A DNA stretch of 25,267 nt, from assembly GCA_036655915.1 (NCBI GenBank), contig JAVVPE010000025.1:1-25267 (forward strand), given 5' to 3'. The notes under the pieces are model-generated. The model was not told the DNA's origin, searched no databases, and saw only the letters and a list, made by a program, of their open reading frames with translations. Of the stretch, positions 1 through 6,848 are shown in pieces. Source of the DNA: JAVWGW01 sp036655915 (GTDB taxonomy: Bacteria > Actinomycetota > Coriobacteriia > Coriobacteriales > Eggerthellaceae). The number at the start of each line of letters is the position of its first letter. Position 1 is the stretch's first letter. The position numbers were made by a program, and so were the translations under genes.

Positions 1-2
1 TG

Positions 3-488
3 GGGTTAGGCAACCAAACAAGCCAAATAGGTGCCATCTATTTTGCCAGCCCCATTGATCATGCCTTCAAAGAAGGCATGTGCATAGCCGGCTATGGCCG
101 CTATATGGATGACGGCTATGTTATGTGTGCCAACAAAGAACAGTTGCGGTGTGCCCAAGAGGTGCTGCGCTGTGAGTGTGCCAAGCTCAACATTATACTT
201 AACCCCAAAAAGGTGCGTGCAATCAAGCTTGTGCCCGGCTGTGGGTTTACCTACCTAAAAACAGTGTTTCACCTGCACGCAGGTGGACGCATAATCACAA
301 CACTGCCTCCTAAGACCATTGCCAACGCCCGCCGCAGGTTTGTGCGCATGAAGCACCTGGTGCAACGCGGTGTGCTACCCGTAGAAAACTTTCAGCTAAG
401 CTTTGCCAGCTGGCAAGGTGTGTGCCTGCGCGCCACCAACGGCCAGCGCATCATAGATACCATGCGCAGCGCGCTGACGCGCGCATAA
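3..488 (+). CDS. Reverse transcriptase, DGR-like, 3' part only
   Basis: This is the C-terminal part of an RNA-directed DNA polymerase; the frame is open from base 3, so the start lies upstream of the window. Seen: GLGNQTSQ at bases 3-26, matching the [IVL]GxxxSQ signature that separates DGR reverse transcriptases from group II intron enzymes (QGxxxSP), and the catalytic box YMDD at bases 102-113, whose two Asp bind metal. A conserved LNPKK segment and a GFTYLK segment (palm/thumb border) follow. The chain ends with a basic helical thumb-like region and a stop at 488. About 161 residues are visible, roughly half of a usual RT of this type. I see no maturase or endonuclease domain. No template or variable repeat could be identified in the window, so a DGR role is inference; an orphan phage-type RT is the alternative. 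Confidence 0.85.
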   Translation, partial: GLGNQTSQIGAIYFASPIDHAFKEGMCIAGYGRYMDDGYVMCANKEQLRCAQEVLRCECAKLNIILNPKKVRAIKLVPGCGFTYLKTVFHLHAGGRIITTLPPKTIANARRRFVRMKHLVQRGVLPVENFQLSFASWQGVCLRATNGQRIIDTMRSALTRA

Positions 489-1149
489 CACGTCGCGCTG
501 CCGCCCTCATAGATATGTGTCGCGCGTGCCGCGCTCCTGATTAAGCTAAGGCATCACCGCATCCCGCACGGGGTGTACGCAGGCGGGTAGGGCAGGATGG
601 GCAGGGTAGTCCCTGCCTCCCGCAGATAGGGGCGGATTCCCTATCCGCCCGCACGAGCAGGGAAGGGCAAGCCTCGCCCTGCTCGGTAAGGGCCTTTACC
701 TGAGTTTGCAATTTAAGCTGAAGCTTTAGGGCGTCAATCAAGTGTCAAACGCCGAAAAGGCATAGACCCGCGCATGGTCGAAATGCTATAAATAAGTCTG
801 ATTTTGGGCTGGCCGAAAGGCCCTGGTTCACCCAAGGGCGGGAACTTTTTTCCCCGCCACTTTTGTACCTAGGGGCATTAATTGGTAGAGCCTAGCGTTT
901 TTATTGATGAATCGTCTTTTGGCCGAGAGGTTAGACAATGGCTAAACAGCACTCAGTAAATCCGAGCTCGACTTCTTCTTAAGCGTGCGCGACTTGAAGA
1001 AGAACTACTTGAAGCCCGCCTGCCATAAACGCCGTGGAGGGACGAAGGAAAATTCTGCATCAGGGAGGAAAACATGGTAAGATACGGATTGTTAGCGGTG
1101 CCCGCGAGTTCTTTTAATCTGGTGGCGGGTGACGCATGGCGGATACTAA
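489..1149 (+). other. Non-coding, hairpin-rich region downstream of the RT
   Basis: About 660 bp between the RT stop and the first terminator hold no convincing gene. Strong hairpins lie at 583-685 (three in a row), at 811-822 (GGCC stems around a GAAA tetraloop), at 837-858 and at 972-1002 (CTTCTTC with GAAGAAG, plus an inner AAG/CTT pair). A very short reading frame with a good ribosome binding site starts at 1074. The stretch could be the structured RNA or template part of the retroelement, or a decayed gene. I could not recognise a known RNA family, nor an adenine-rich template repeat. Confidence 0.5.
583..685 (+). repeat. Cluster of three consecutive hairpins
   Basis: Seen: GGCAGGG/CCCTGCC (600-606 with 611-617), itself flanked by GCGGG/CCCGC (583-587 with 619-623); GGCGGAT/ATCCGCC (631-637 with 643-649); and CGAGCAGGG/CCCTGCTCG (654-662 with 677-685). 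All stems are perfect. There is no T-run behind any of them, so they are not classical terminators. They could fold in RNA as a multi-stem structure, or act as a REP-like DNA element. Confidence 0.6.
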
Positions 1150-1157
1150 GCGGCTAG
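1074..1157 (+). CDS. Possible 27-residue peptide, unrecognised
   Basis: An ATG sits 5 bases after a strong Shine-Dalgarno sequence (GGGAGG) and opens a 27-codon frame that ends with TAG inside the stem of the following terminator. The peptide is mostly hydrophobic with one Arg-Tyr near the start. No family is recognised. It may be a leader or small peptide, the tail of a decayed gene, or chance. It is included because the ribosome binding site is good and the stop abuts the terminator. Confidence 0.2.
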   Translation: MVRYGLLAVPASSFNLVAGDAWRILSG

Positions 1158-1183
1158 GGGTGCCTCCCTACCGCTTTCTTTTT
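1150..1183 (+). terminator. Rho-independent terminator after the RT region
   Basis: Stem GCGGCTAGGG / CCCTACCGC (one bulged C) with a 6-base loop at 1150-1174, followed by TTTCTTTTT at 1175-1183. It is oriented to end transcription from the RT side. Confidence 0.75.
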
Positions 1184-1283
1184 GCACTTTTCGTTTCCCT
1201 CTGCATCTTCCGCATTCTAATTACAAAATCAATCAAGCCTATCAAACACGATAGCATGGAGTGCCGCCCACCCTGCGCAGCAC

Positions 1284-1314
1284 AAAAAACCGCCCAGCTC
1301 GAAAGCTTGGGCGG
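1284..1314 (-). terminator. Rho-independent terminator for the FKBP gene(s)
   Basis: On the minus strand a hairpin of CCGCCCAAGC and GCTGGGCGG arms (1290-1314) is followed by six T (1289-1284). It lies about 40 bp past the stop of the prolyl isomerase gene that ends at 1354. Confidence 0.85.
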
Positions 1315-1353
1315 TTGCTGTAATCAGGCCTTTACTGCCAGCACAAAGGCGTG

Positions 1354-1782
1354 CTACTTTTCGGCTTCCACTAAGGTCAGCTCGAAGTTGAGGTTTTTGC
1401 CGGCCATTTCTGAATTCATATCGAAGGTGGCAATGCCGTCGGTAATTTCCTTCACGAACACGGGGAAAGGTTGCCCGTCGGGTCCGGTCATGAAAATGCG
1501 CTGGCCAACGGGCAATTGATCGCCGTTGGGAATCTGGTCTACAGGAATCTTTTGCAGCAAATCTTCGCGATATTCACCATAGGCCTCGGCTGCTTCCAGA
1601 TGGATTTTCTTGGTTTCGCCTTCAGCCATTTCGTTGACGGCGCTGTCAAAACCGGGGATCATTTGCCCGGTCATGCACACAAATTCAATCGGCTCGCCGC
1701 GGTCGACGGAAGAATCAAACTGCGTGCCATCATCAAGGGTGCCCACATAGTGAACCTTGACCTTCTTGCCTTCGTTGCTCAT
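1354..1782 (-). CDS. FKBP-type peptidyl-prolyl cis-trans isomerase (SlyD-like)
   Basis: This cytoplasmic enzyme speeds cis-trans isomerisation of Xaa-Pro bonds and usually also acts as a folding chaperone. Seen: 142 residues with no signal peptide. The FKBP half-domain starts at residue 7 (VKVHYVGTLDDGTQFDSS), then GQMIPGFDSAV and the EAYGEY hinge. About 50 residues of the insert-in-flap domain follow, and the closing FKBP strand lies at residues 130-140. The order and length match SlyD, but the metal-binding His/Cys-rich tail is absent. The start is supported by GAGAGGAG about 6-8 bases upstream. It is followed by its own terminator and preceded by a second FKBP gene on the same strand, so a paralogous pair is likely. 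Confidence 0.93.
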   Translation of the reverse strand: MSNEGKKVKVHYVGTLDDGTQFDSSVDRGEPIEFVCMTGQMIPGFDSAVNEMAEGETKKIHLEAAEAYGEYREDLLQKIPVDQIPNGDQLPVGQRIFMTGPDGQPFPVFVKEITDGIATFDMNSEMAGKNLNFELTLVEAEK

Positions 1783-1890
1783 GCACCGCTCCTCTCATAG
1801 ATTTACATCACCTGCAATTCAGTCTAGCCGAAGAAGCAATCCCCCCGAACAAGAAGAAAAAATACTGCAAAGATGTCACGAAACGGTTTA

Positions 1891-2337
1891 TTAATCCCGT
1901 CCGGGCAGCTCGTTTACGGCTAGGAGGGTGATTTCAAAATTGAGGGCTTTGCAAATGGCGTCGTGGTTCATGTCGAACACCGCGTAATCGTCGCTCACTT
2001 CAATCACCCGTGCGGGATAGGTTTGCCCGGTGGGGTCTTCCATGTTTACCATTTCGCCCACGGGCAGCTTTAGGTGGGCGGGAATCTTTTCGCGGGGTAT
2101 GCGCAGCACGCGTTCATCGCTGCGTTCTTCGTAGGCCTCGTTTGCCCCCACGCGCGCCGTATGGGTTTGCCCCACGGCCAAGCTGCGCACCGTTTCGATA
2201 AACACCGGCGGCATCCACCCGTCGGTGCAGGGAAAATCGATCGGCTCGCTCTGGTCGATAAACGTGGCGCCATCGTCAAAAAAGCCGCGATATTTCACCG
2301 TAACCATCTTGTCGCTGTTGTCGATTGGTCCTTGCAT
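1891..2337 (-). CDS. Divergent FKBP/SlyD-like prolyl isomerase paralogue
   Basis: This is a second FKBP-fold protein of 148 residues. The start at 2337 is chosen because AAGGAG precedes it by 5 bases, and a longer frame (to 2391) would overlap the next gene. Seen: VTVKYRGFFDDGATF (FKBP strand), an insert-in-flap region, and a C-terminal FKBP strand like its neighbour's. Key spots differ: the usual G-Q-x-IPG segment reads DGWMPPVF, and the EAYGE hinge has become EAYEE. Weak or absent isomerase activity with retained chaperone or binding activity is therefore plausible (inference). It lies 28 bp behind the stop of the glutamate-cysteine ligase gene and probably shares its transcript. Confidence 0.85.
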   Translation of the reverse strand: MQGPIDNSDKMVTVKYRGFFDDGATFIDQSEPIDFPCTDGWMPPVFIETVRSLAVGQTHTARVGANEAYEERSDERVLRIPREKIPAHLKLPVGEMVNMEDPTGQTYPARVIEVSDDYAVFDMNHDAICKALNFEITLLAVNELPGRD

Positions 2338-2365
2338 GGATTCTCCTTGTTGGCGCGGTAAGGCT

Positions 2366-3667
2366 TTAGGCAAACGCACTGATGTCGGCAAGCGTTGTGC
2401 GCTGCGCCACCAGGTCGGCCAAAGGTTTTAAGTAATGTTGTTCTTCGGCAGGCAAGCCCGCTTTGGCGCTGGCAAACAAGTCGTCGAGAATTTCGCCGGC
2501 GGGGCGCCCGTACGCCGTGGCCTGGTAACCGCGCTCCATCAAATTGTTCTTGGCAGCAATCACGTCTTTTTCGCGCAGGTCGGCAAACGCCTGTGCGTAA
2601 TGCGCCAAGTTTTCCTCGCTGTAAAACAGGCCTTTTATCAGCGCGGCATAGGCCAAAACATGGGGCAGGTCCATGGCGTCAGCTGGGCGTATTTCCACAT
2701 AGGTTTTCAGGCGCACATCGTTGAACAGCATGGACAAGGCGTGTTCGATGTCGCTTTTTTCCATCGTGGTGTCGGCGTATATTTCACCAAAGCTGCGTTC
2801 TGAATAGCACCATTCTTCCTTTTTGCAGGGCATCAAAATGGCGGGCGTGTCCAAAAGGTAGGCCGCATAATCGCGCAGGGTAAAACTGGGTTCCAGGCAG
2901 CCGGGTATAAGCCCGCAGCGGTCGGGGTCGCAGTGCTGCCAAATTTCGGTGCGCACCAGTTCGTGGCTGCGGTGCTTGCCTTCAAAAACCGGCGCGTTGT
3001 CTGAAACCAACGAAAGCAGCGGCACCAACACGTTGGCCAGCCGCAGCTTGGTCAGGCAATCTTCAACAGAAAAATAGTCGATGGACACCTGCGTGGAGGC
3101 CGAACCGCGCATCATGGCCGGGCCAAAAGGCCCGATATTGCCCAGGTAAAAATCCATAAATTTGTAGCGGCGCTTGGGTATAAGCTCCATATCCTTCACG
3201 TGCGCGCTGGGGTGATAGCCCACGCACAGCACTTCTTGGCCAAAGGGCGCCACCAGTGCTGCCAACTTTTCTTCAAAGGCGGCAAAGGTGGCCTCGGCAT
3301 CGTCCAAGCAGGCAAAAGGCCCGGCCGAAAGCTCAATTTGGGCGGCCGGTTCAAGCGTGACCGCTTCGCCTTCGCGCATAACGCCCAGCAAATCGCCCGC
3401 AGTGTCGCAGGTGGTGGTGGGGTAATCGGCTTGCAGCTGCTGCAAAATCCACTGCGCGCCGTGGTCTTCGCTGTAGGTGACCGGCGTACGGTCGGCCGCG
3501 TGTATCAGCGTGTGTTCCAGTTCGATGCCCACACGGCCCGGCGCCGCGCTGATGCCGCCTTCTATATAGGCAACAAGCGCGTCTATGTTGTGCTGCCGCG
3601 CGCTTTGGGCTTCGCTGGCAAGCGCTGTGCTGGGGGCAAAAGTTGTTTCCTTGGCTGTGTTATTCAT
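2366..3667 (-). CDS. Glutamate-cysteine ligase family protein (GCS2/GshA-EgtA type)
   Basis: The family joins glutamate to cysteine (gamma-glutamylcysteine) using ATP, the first step of low-molecular-weight thiol synthesis. Seen: 433 residues, cytosolic. GIELEHTLI near residue 45 gives the first Glu of the active site; EPAAQIELSAGPF (second ATP/Mg strand), KRRYKFMDFYL and the MMRGSASTQVSIDY box are typical of the plant/proteobacterial-type ligase; VEIRPADAMDL lies in the last third. The start at 3667 has AGGGGAG 8 bases upstream; the frame continues to 3715 without a ribosome site. It heads the minus-strand group with the two FKBP genes. The final thiol is not shown here: no glutathione synthetase or ergothioneine gene is adjacent. 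Another carboxylate-amine ligase specificity is possible. Confidence 0.85.
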   Translation of the reverse strand: MNNTAKETTFAPSTALASEAQSARQHNIDALVAYIEGGISAAPGRVGIELEHTLIHAADRTPVTYSEDHGAQWILQQLQADYPTTTCDTAGDLLGVMREGEAVTLEPAAQIELSAGPFACLDDAEATFAAFEEKLAALVAPFGQEVLCVGYHPSAHVKDMELIPKRRYKFMDFYLGNIGPFGPAMMRGSASTQVSIDYFSVEDCLTKLRLANVLVPLLSLVSDNAPVFEGKHRSHELVRTEIWQHCDPDRCGLIPGCLEPSFTLRDYAAYLLDTPAILMPCKKEEWCYSERSFGEIYADTTMEKSDIEHALSMLFNDVRLKTYVEIRPADAMDLPHVLAYAALIKGLFYSEENLAHYAQAFADLREKDVIAAKNNLMERGYQATAYGRPAGEILDDLFASAKAGLPAEEQHYLKPLADLVAQRTTLADISAFA

Positions 3668-3838
3668 GTAATGAACTCCCCTGGGATGGGTACAATGCTC
3701 AACATAATACCGCATTTGTGTACAATGGATTTTTGGAAGAAAAGCTTGTTGATATTTTGCAACTAAACGGTGGGCAAAACGGTTGTCGGCACCTGCCTGG
3801 GCGCAACGCGCGCGGGGGGCGCCACAGAATAGGCGATT

Positions 3839-5686
3839 ATGGATTTCCGCATTACCAAAAGAACAGCCCTGCTGCTGTTGTTCGATGTCATAGCCACGTA
3901 TGCCGCCTACTGGCTGGCATCCTATTTAACCGATGTCTATGGCGAAGTGTTTTACAACAACGAAATCTACTTTATGCTGGGCATATTGGCGCTTATCAAC
4001 GTGGCCACCTTGGGCGCGTTTCGGCTTTACAACAACTTGTGGGAATACGCTTCGGTCGATGAAGCCATTCAAATTGTGCTGTCGCTGGCCTTTTCCACGC
4101 TTGCCGGTGCCGTGTTTTTGTGGATCATCGAAGTGCGCTTGCCCATCCGCGTGTATTTCGTGGCCTCGTTTTTGCTCATCTTCTTCATTGGCGGCATTCG
4201 CATGGTGTACCGCGTCATGCGCCAAAAAAAGCGCGTGCTTTCTGTGGGGCACGCCGTCTGCGATAGGCCGCGCACCCTTATTGTGGGCGCGGGCGAAACC
4301 GGTTCGCTCACCATCGACCGCATGGTTTCCAAGGACCCGCTTATGCCGGGCATCCCCCTTATTGCCACCGATGATGACCCCACAAAACGCGGCCTGCGCA
4401 TCCATGGCGTAAAGGTGGCGGGCACCAGTGATGATATTTTCGATCTGGTCGATAAATACGACATCGAACAAATAGTGGTGGCCATCCCTTCTTCCACCTT
4501 GGAAGAACGCCGCCGCATTTACGACATCTGCACCAAAACCGATTGCAAGCTGCGCACGCTTCCCAACATCCGCGAACTGCGCATCGACGAATTAGAAGAT
4601 GTCAGCCTGCGCGATGTTGATGTGGCCGATTTGCTGGGCCGCGAAGAAATCATCTTGAACACGCGCACGGTCAGCGGTTATATCGCGGGCGAAACTGTGC
4701 TGGTCACAGGCGGCGGCGGATCAATCGGGTCCGAACTGTGCCGTCAGCTGTGCCGCGTGGCCCCGCAGCGCATTGTCATCTTGGACATGTATGAAAATGA
4801 TGCCTACCTTTTGCGCCAAGATATTTTGGCCGAATACGATGATATCGACATCGTTATAGAAATAGGTAACGTGTGCGATTTGCAGCGCGTAAACGAAGTG
4901 TTTGCCACCTATAGGCCGGCGGCGGTGTTTCATGCGGCGGCGCACAAACACGTGCCCCTGATGGAAATATGCCCCCGTGAAGCGGTGCACAACAATGTGT
5001 TTGGCACGCTTAACGCGGTGCGCGCGGCCGACCATTACGGCGTCAAGCGCTTCATTTTTATTTCCACCGACAAGGCGGTCAACCCCACTTCGGTTATGGG
5101 CGCCACAAAGCGTATGGGCGAAATGGTGATGCAGTATTACGCGCGCACCTCAAAAACCATCTTTTCCGCCGTGCGTTTTGGCAACGTGCTCGGGTCAAAC
5201 GGCAGCGTCATCCCCGTGTTCAAGCGCCAGATTGCCCAGGGCGGCCCCGTCACGGTAACCGACCCCAACATCGAGCGTTTTTTCATGACCATTCCCGAAG
5301 CATCGCGCCTGGTCATTCAGGCGGGCGGCATGGCGCACGGCGGCGAGATTTTCATTCTTGATATGGGCGAATCGGTCAAAATTATCGATCTGGCAAAAAG
5401 CCTCATCCAGCTTTCGGGCCTTGTGGTGGATATTGATATTAAAATTGTGTTCACCGGCCTGCGCGAAGGCGAAAAGATGTACGAAGAACTGCTGATGGAC
5501 GAAGAAAGCACGCTGCCCACCGACAATTCTTCGATCATGATTTCCACCGGCCAAGGCATCAGCTACGAAGAGGTTGCCGAAAAACTTGAAGAGCTTGAAG
5601 CGGCGCTTTCCAAAACCGATGCCGAAGCTATCGCCATCTTGGAAGAAGCCGTGCCCACCTATACGCACACGCCCAACCACGCATGA
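3839..5686 (+). CDS. FlaA1/CapD/WbpM-type nucleoside-diphosphate-sugar 4,6-dehydratase
   Basis: This is a membrane-bound UDP-sugar dehydratase/epimerase that makes modified sugars for capsule, O-chain or glycoprotein. Seen: 615 residues. Four hydrophobic helices lie in about the first 120 residues. A first Rossmann region follows (LIVGAGETG, near residue 150), then the catalytic short-chain dehydrogenase domain with TGGGGSIG at residues 290-297 and STDKAVNPTSVMGATKR from residue 409. In that box the usual catalytic Tyr is replaced by Met before the Lys, as in the FlaA1/WbpM family. Length and order match the long WbpM form. The ribosome site is weak. No other glycan gene is adjacent, so the exact sugar cannot be read from context. 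It ends 58 bp before argC. Confidence 0.93.
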   Translation: MDFRITKRTALLLLFDVIATYAAYWLASYLTDVYGEVFYNNEIYFMLGILALINVATLGAFRLYNNLWEYASVDEAIQIVLSLAFSTLAGAVFLWIIEVRLPIRVYFVASFLLIFFIGGIRMVYRVMRQKKRVLSVGHAVCDRPRTLIVGAGETGSLTIDRMVSKDPLMPGIPLIATDDDPTKRGLRIHGVKVAGTSDDIFDLVDKYDIEQIVVAIPSSTLEERRRIYDICTKTDCKLRTLPNIRELRIDELEDVSLRDVDVADLLGREEIILNTRTVSGYIAGETVLVTGGGGSIGSELCRQLCRVAPQRIVILDMYENDAYLLRQDILAEYDDIDIVIEIGNVCDLQRVNEVFATYRPAAVFHAAAHKHVPLMEICPREAVHNNVFGTLNAVRAADHYGVKRFIFISTDKAVNPTSVMGATKRMGEMVMQYYARTSKTIFSAVRFGNVLGSNGSVIPVFKRQIAQGGPVTVTDPNIERFFMTIPEASRLVIQAGGMAHGGEIFILDMGESVKIIDLAKSLIQLSGLVVDIDIKIVFTGLREGEKMYEELLMDEESTLPTDNSSIMISTGQGISYEEVAEKLEELEAALSKTDAEAIAILEEAVPTYTHTPNHA

Positions 5687-5701
5687 TGGGGCGGCAGCCA
5701 C

Positions 5702-5723
5702 GCGTGATCACACCTGATCACGC
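5702..5723. promoter_or_regulatory. Perfect inverted repeat upstream of argC
   Basis: Arms GCGTGATCA and TGATCACGC are perfect 9-bp complements around the spacer CACC, in the 58-bp gap between the dehydratase gene and argC. No T-run follows, so it is not a standard terminator. Position and symmetry fit an operator for the arginine operon. It does not look like the AT-rich ARG box of other bacteria, so the binding protein is unknown. Confidence 0.45.
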
Positions 5724-5744
5724 ATACCTTTGAAGGGAAGCGTC

Positions 5745-6812
5745 ATGTCCATTAAAGTAGGAGTTGTGGGTGCAGCAGGCTTTGCCGGCATCGAACTGGT
5801 GCGTTTGCTGCAACAACACCCCCTTTTTGAAGTAGCGGTTATCACATCTAATGCCGATGCGGGCACGCCGCTGGCGCAGGCCTACCCGGCGTTTTGCGGC
5901 ACCAGCGATCTGGTGTTTGAAACCCACGATACCCCGGCGCTTGCTGCCTGCGAAGCCGTGTTTTTGGCGGTGCCCCACACCGCCGCCATGGGTCAGGTGC
6001 CCGCGCTGCTGGCTGCGGGCACATCCGTGTTCGATCTTTCGGCCGATTATCGCCTCAAAGATGCTGCGGTCTACGAAAAATGGTATGGCACGCCCCACAC
6101 ATCCCCCGATCTTTTGGCGCGCGCGGCCTTTGGCCTGCCCGAACTGTTCGGCGCCGAAGTGGCGCGCGCGGCCGCCGCACATGCTGCGGGCACACCCGCG
6201 TTGGTGGCGTGTGCCGGCTGCTACCCTACGGCCACTTCGCTTGCGGCTTTCCCCGCCGTAAACGCGGGTCTTATGGGGCCGGGCAACCTGATAGTCAACG
6301 CTATTTCCGGCGTGAGCGGCGCGGGCAAAAGCCCCAACGCGCGCACGCATTTTTGCACGGCCGATGAAAATGTGGAAGCCTACGGTGTGGGCAAACATCG
6401 CCACACTCCCGAAATCGAACAGATTTTGGGCTTGGAAGGCCGCGTGTTGTTCACGCCGCATCTGGCTCCGCTGGTGCGTGGGCTGCTTTCGACGGTGTAT
6501 ATACCCCTTTGCGCGGATGCCCTCCGCGATTTTGATGCGGATTGCCTGCAAAAACTCTATACTGATTTTTATGCGGATGCTGTGTTTGTGCACGTGTTGG
6601 CGCCGGGTACCCTGCCCAAAACGCGCAGTGTGGCGGGCAGCTGCCACGCGCACATCGGGCTGACGCTGCACGAACCAAGCTGCACGCTCATTGCGGTGGC
6701 CGCCATCGACAACCTGTGCAAAGGTGCCGCTGGCCAGGCGGTTCAATGTGCCAACATCGTGTATGGCTTTGAAGAAACAACCGGCCTTGCCCAGATGGCG
6801 CTGCCGGTTTAA
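5745..6812 (+). CDS. argC: N-acetyl-gamma-glutamyl-phosphate reductase
   Basis: ArgC reduces N-acetylglutamyl 5-phosphate to the semialdehyde with NADPH, the third step of arginine synthesis. Seen: 355 residues, the usual length. The nucleotide-binding start is KVGVVGAAGFAGIELVRLL; the catalytic Cys is Cys159 in GCYPT; GVSGAGKSPN and the HRHTPEIEQ segment (catalytic His) are standard family marks. The ATG at 5745 is preferred over an in-frame TTG at 5730 because AAGGGAAG lies just before it. It is the first gene of the arginine cluster, followed after 36 bp by argJ. Confidence 0.97.
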   Translation: MSIKVGVVGAAGFAGIELVRLLQQHPLFEVAVITSNADAGTPLAQAYPAFCGTSDLVFETHDTPALAACEAVFLAVPHTAAMGQVPALLAAGTSVFDLSADYRLKDAAVYEKWYGTPHTSPDLLARAAFGLPELFGAEVARAAAAHAAGTPALVACAGCYPTATSLAAFPAVNAGLMGPGNLIVNAISGVSGAGKSPNARTHFCTADENVEAYGVGKHRHTPEIEQILGLEGRVLFTPHLAPLVRGLLSTVYIPLCADALRDFDADCLQKLYTDFYADAVFVHVLAPGTLPKTRSVAGSCHAHIGLTLHEPSCTLIAVAAIDNLCKGAAGQAVQCANIVYGFEETTGLAQMALPV

Positions 6813-6848
6813 GCTGCAAGAAAAGCTTTAAGGCAAGGGGGGTATTTC

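Noticed and set aside
541..741. 66-residue minus-strand reading frame
   Set aside because: It covers the three-hairpin cluster, has no ribosome site and is rich in Cys/Pro/Arg, as expected of a chance frame in GC-rich DNA.
866..985. tRNA-like pieces (ATTGGTAGAGC, and GGCCGAGAGGTTAGA followed by CAGTAAATCCGAG)
   Set aside because: They resemble D-arms and a Tyr anticodon region, but no acceptor stem, no T-arm with GTTCRA and no full cloverleaf can be drawn. At most they are decayed tRNA pieces.
489..1149. DGR template repeat
   Set aside because: No stretch is rich in AAC/AAT-type codons, and no near-copy elsewhere in the window differs at adenines, so I could not name one.
1136..1519. 127-residue plus-strand reading frame
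   Set aside because: It runs through two terminators and into the antisense of the FKBP gene, with no ribosome site.
5718..6746. 342-residue minus-strand reading frame
   Set aside because: It is fully antisense to argC, whose motifs are complete. Its Arg/His/Gly/Ala-rich composition is that of a shadow frame.
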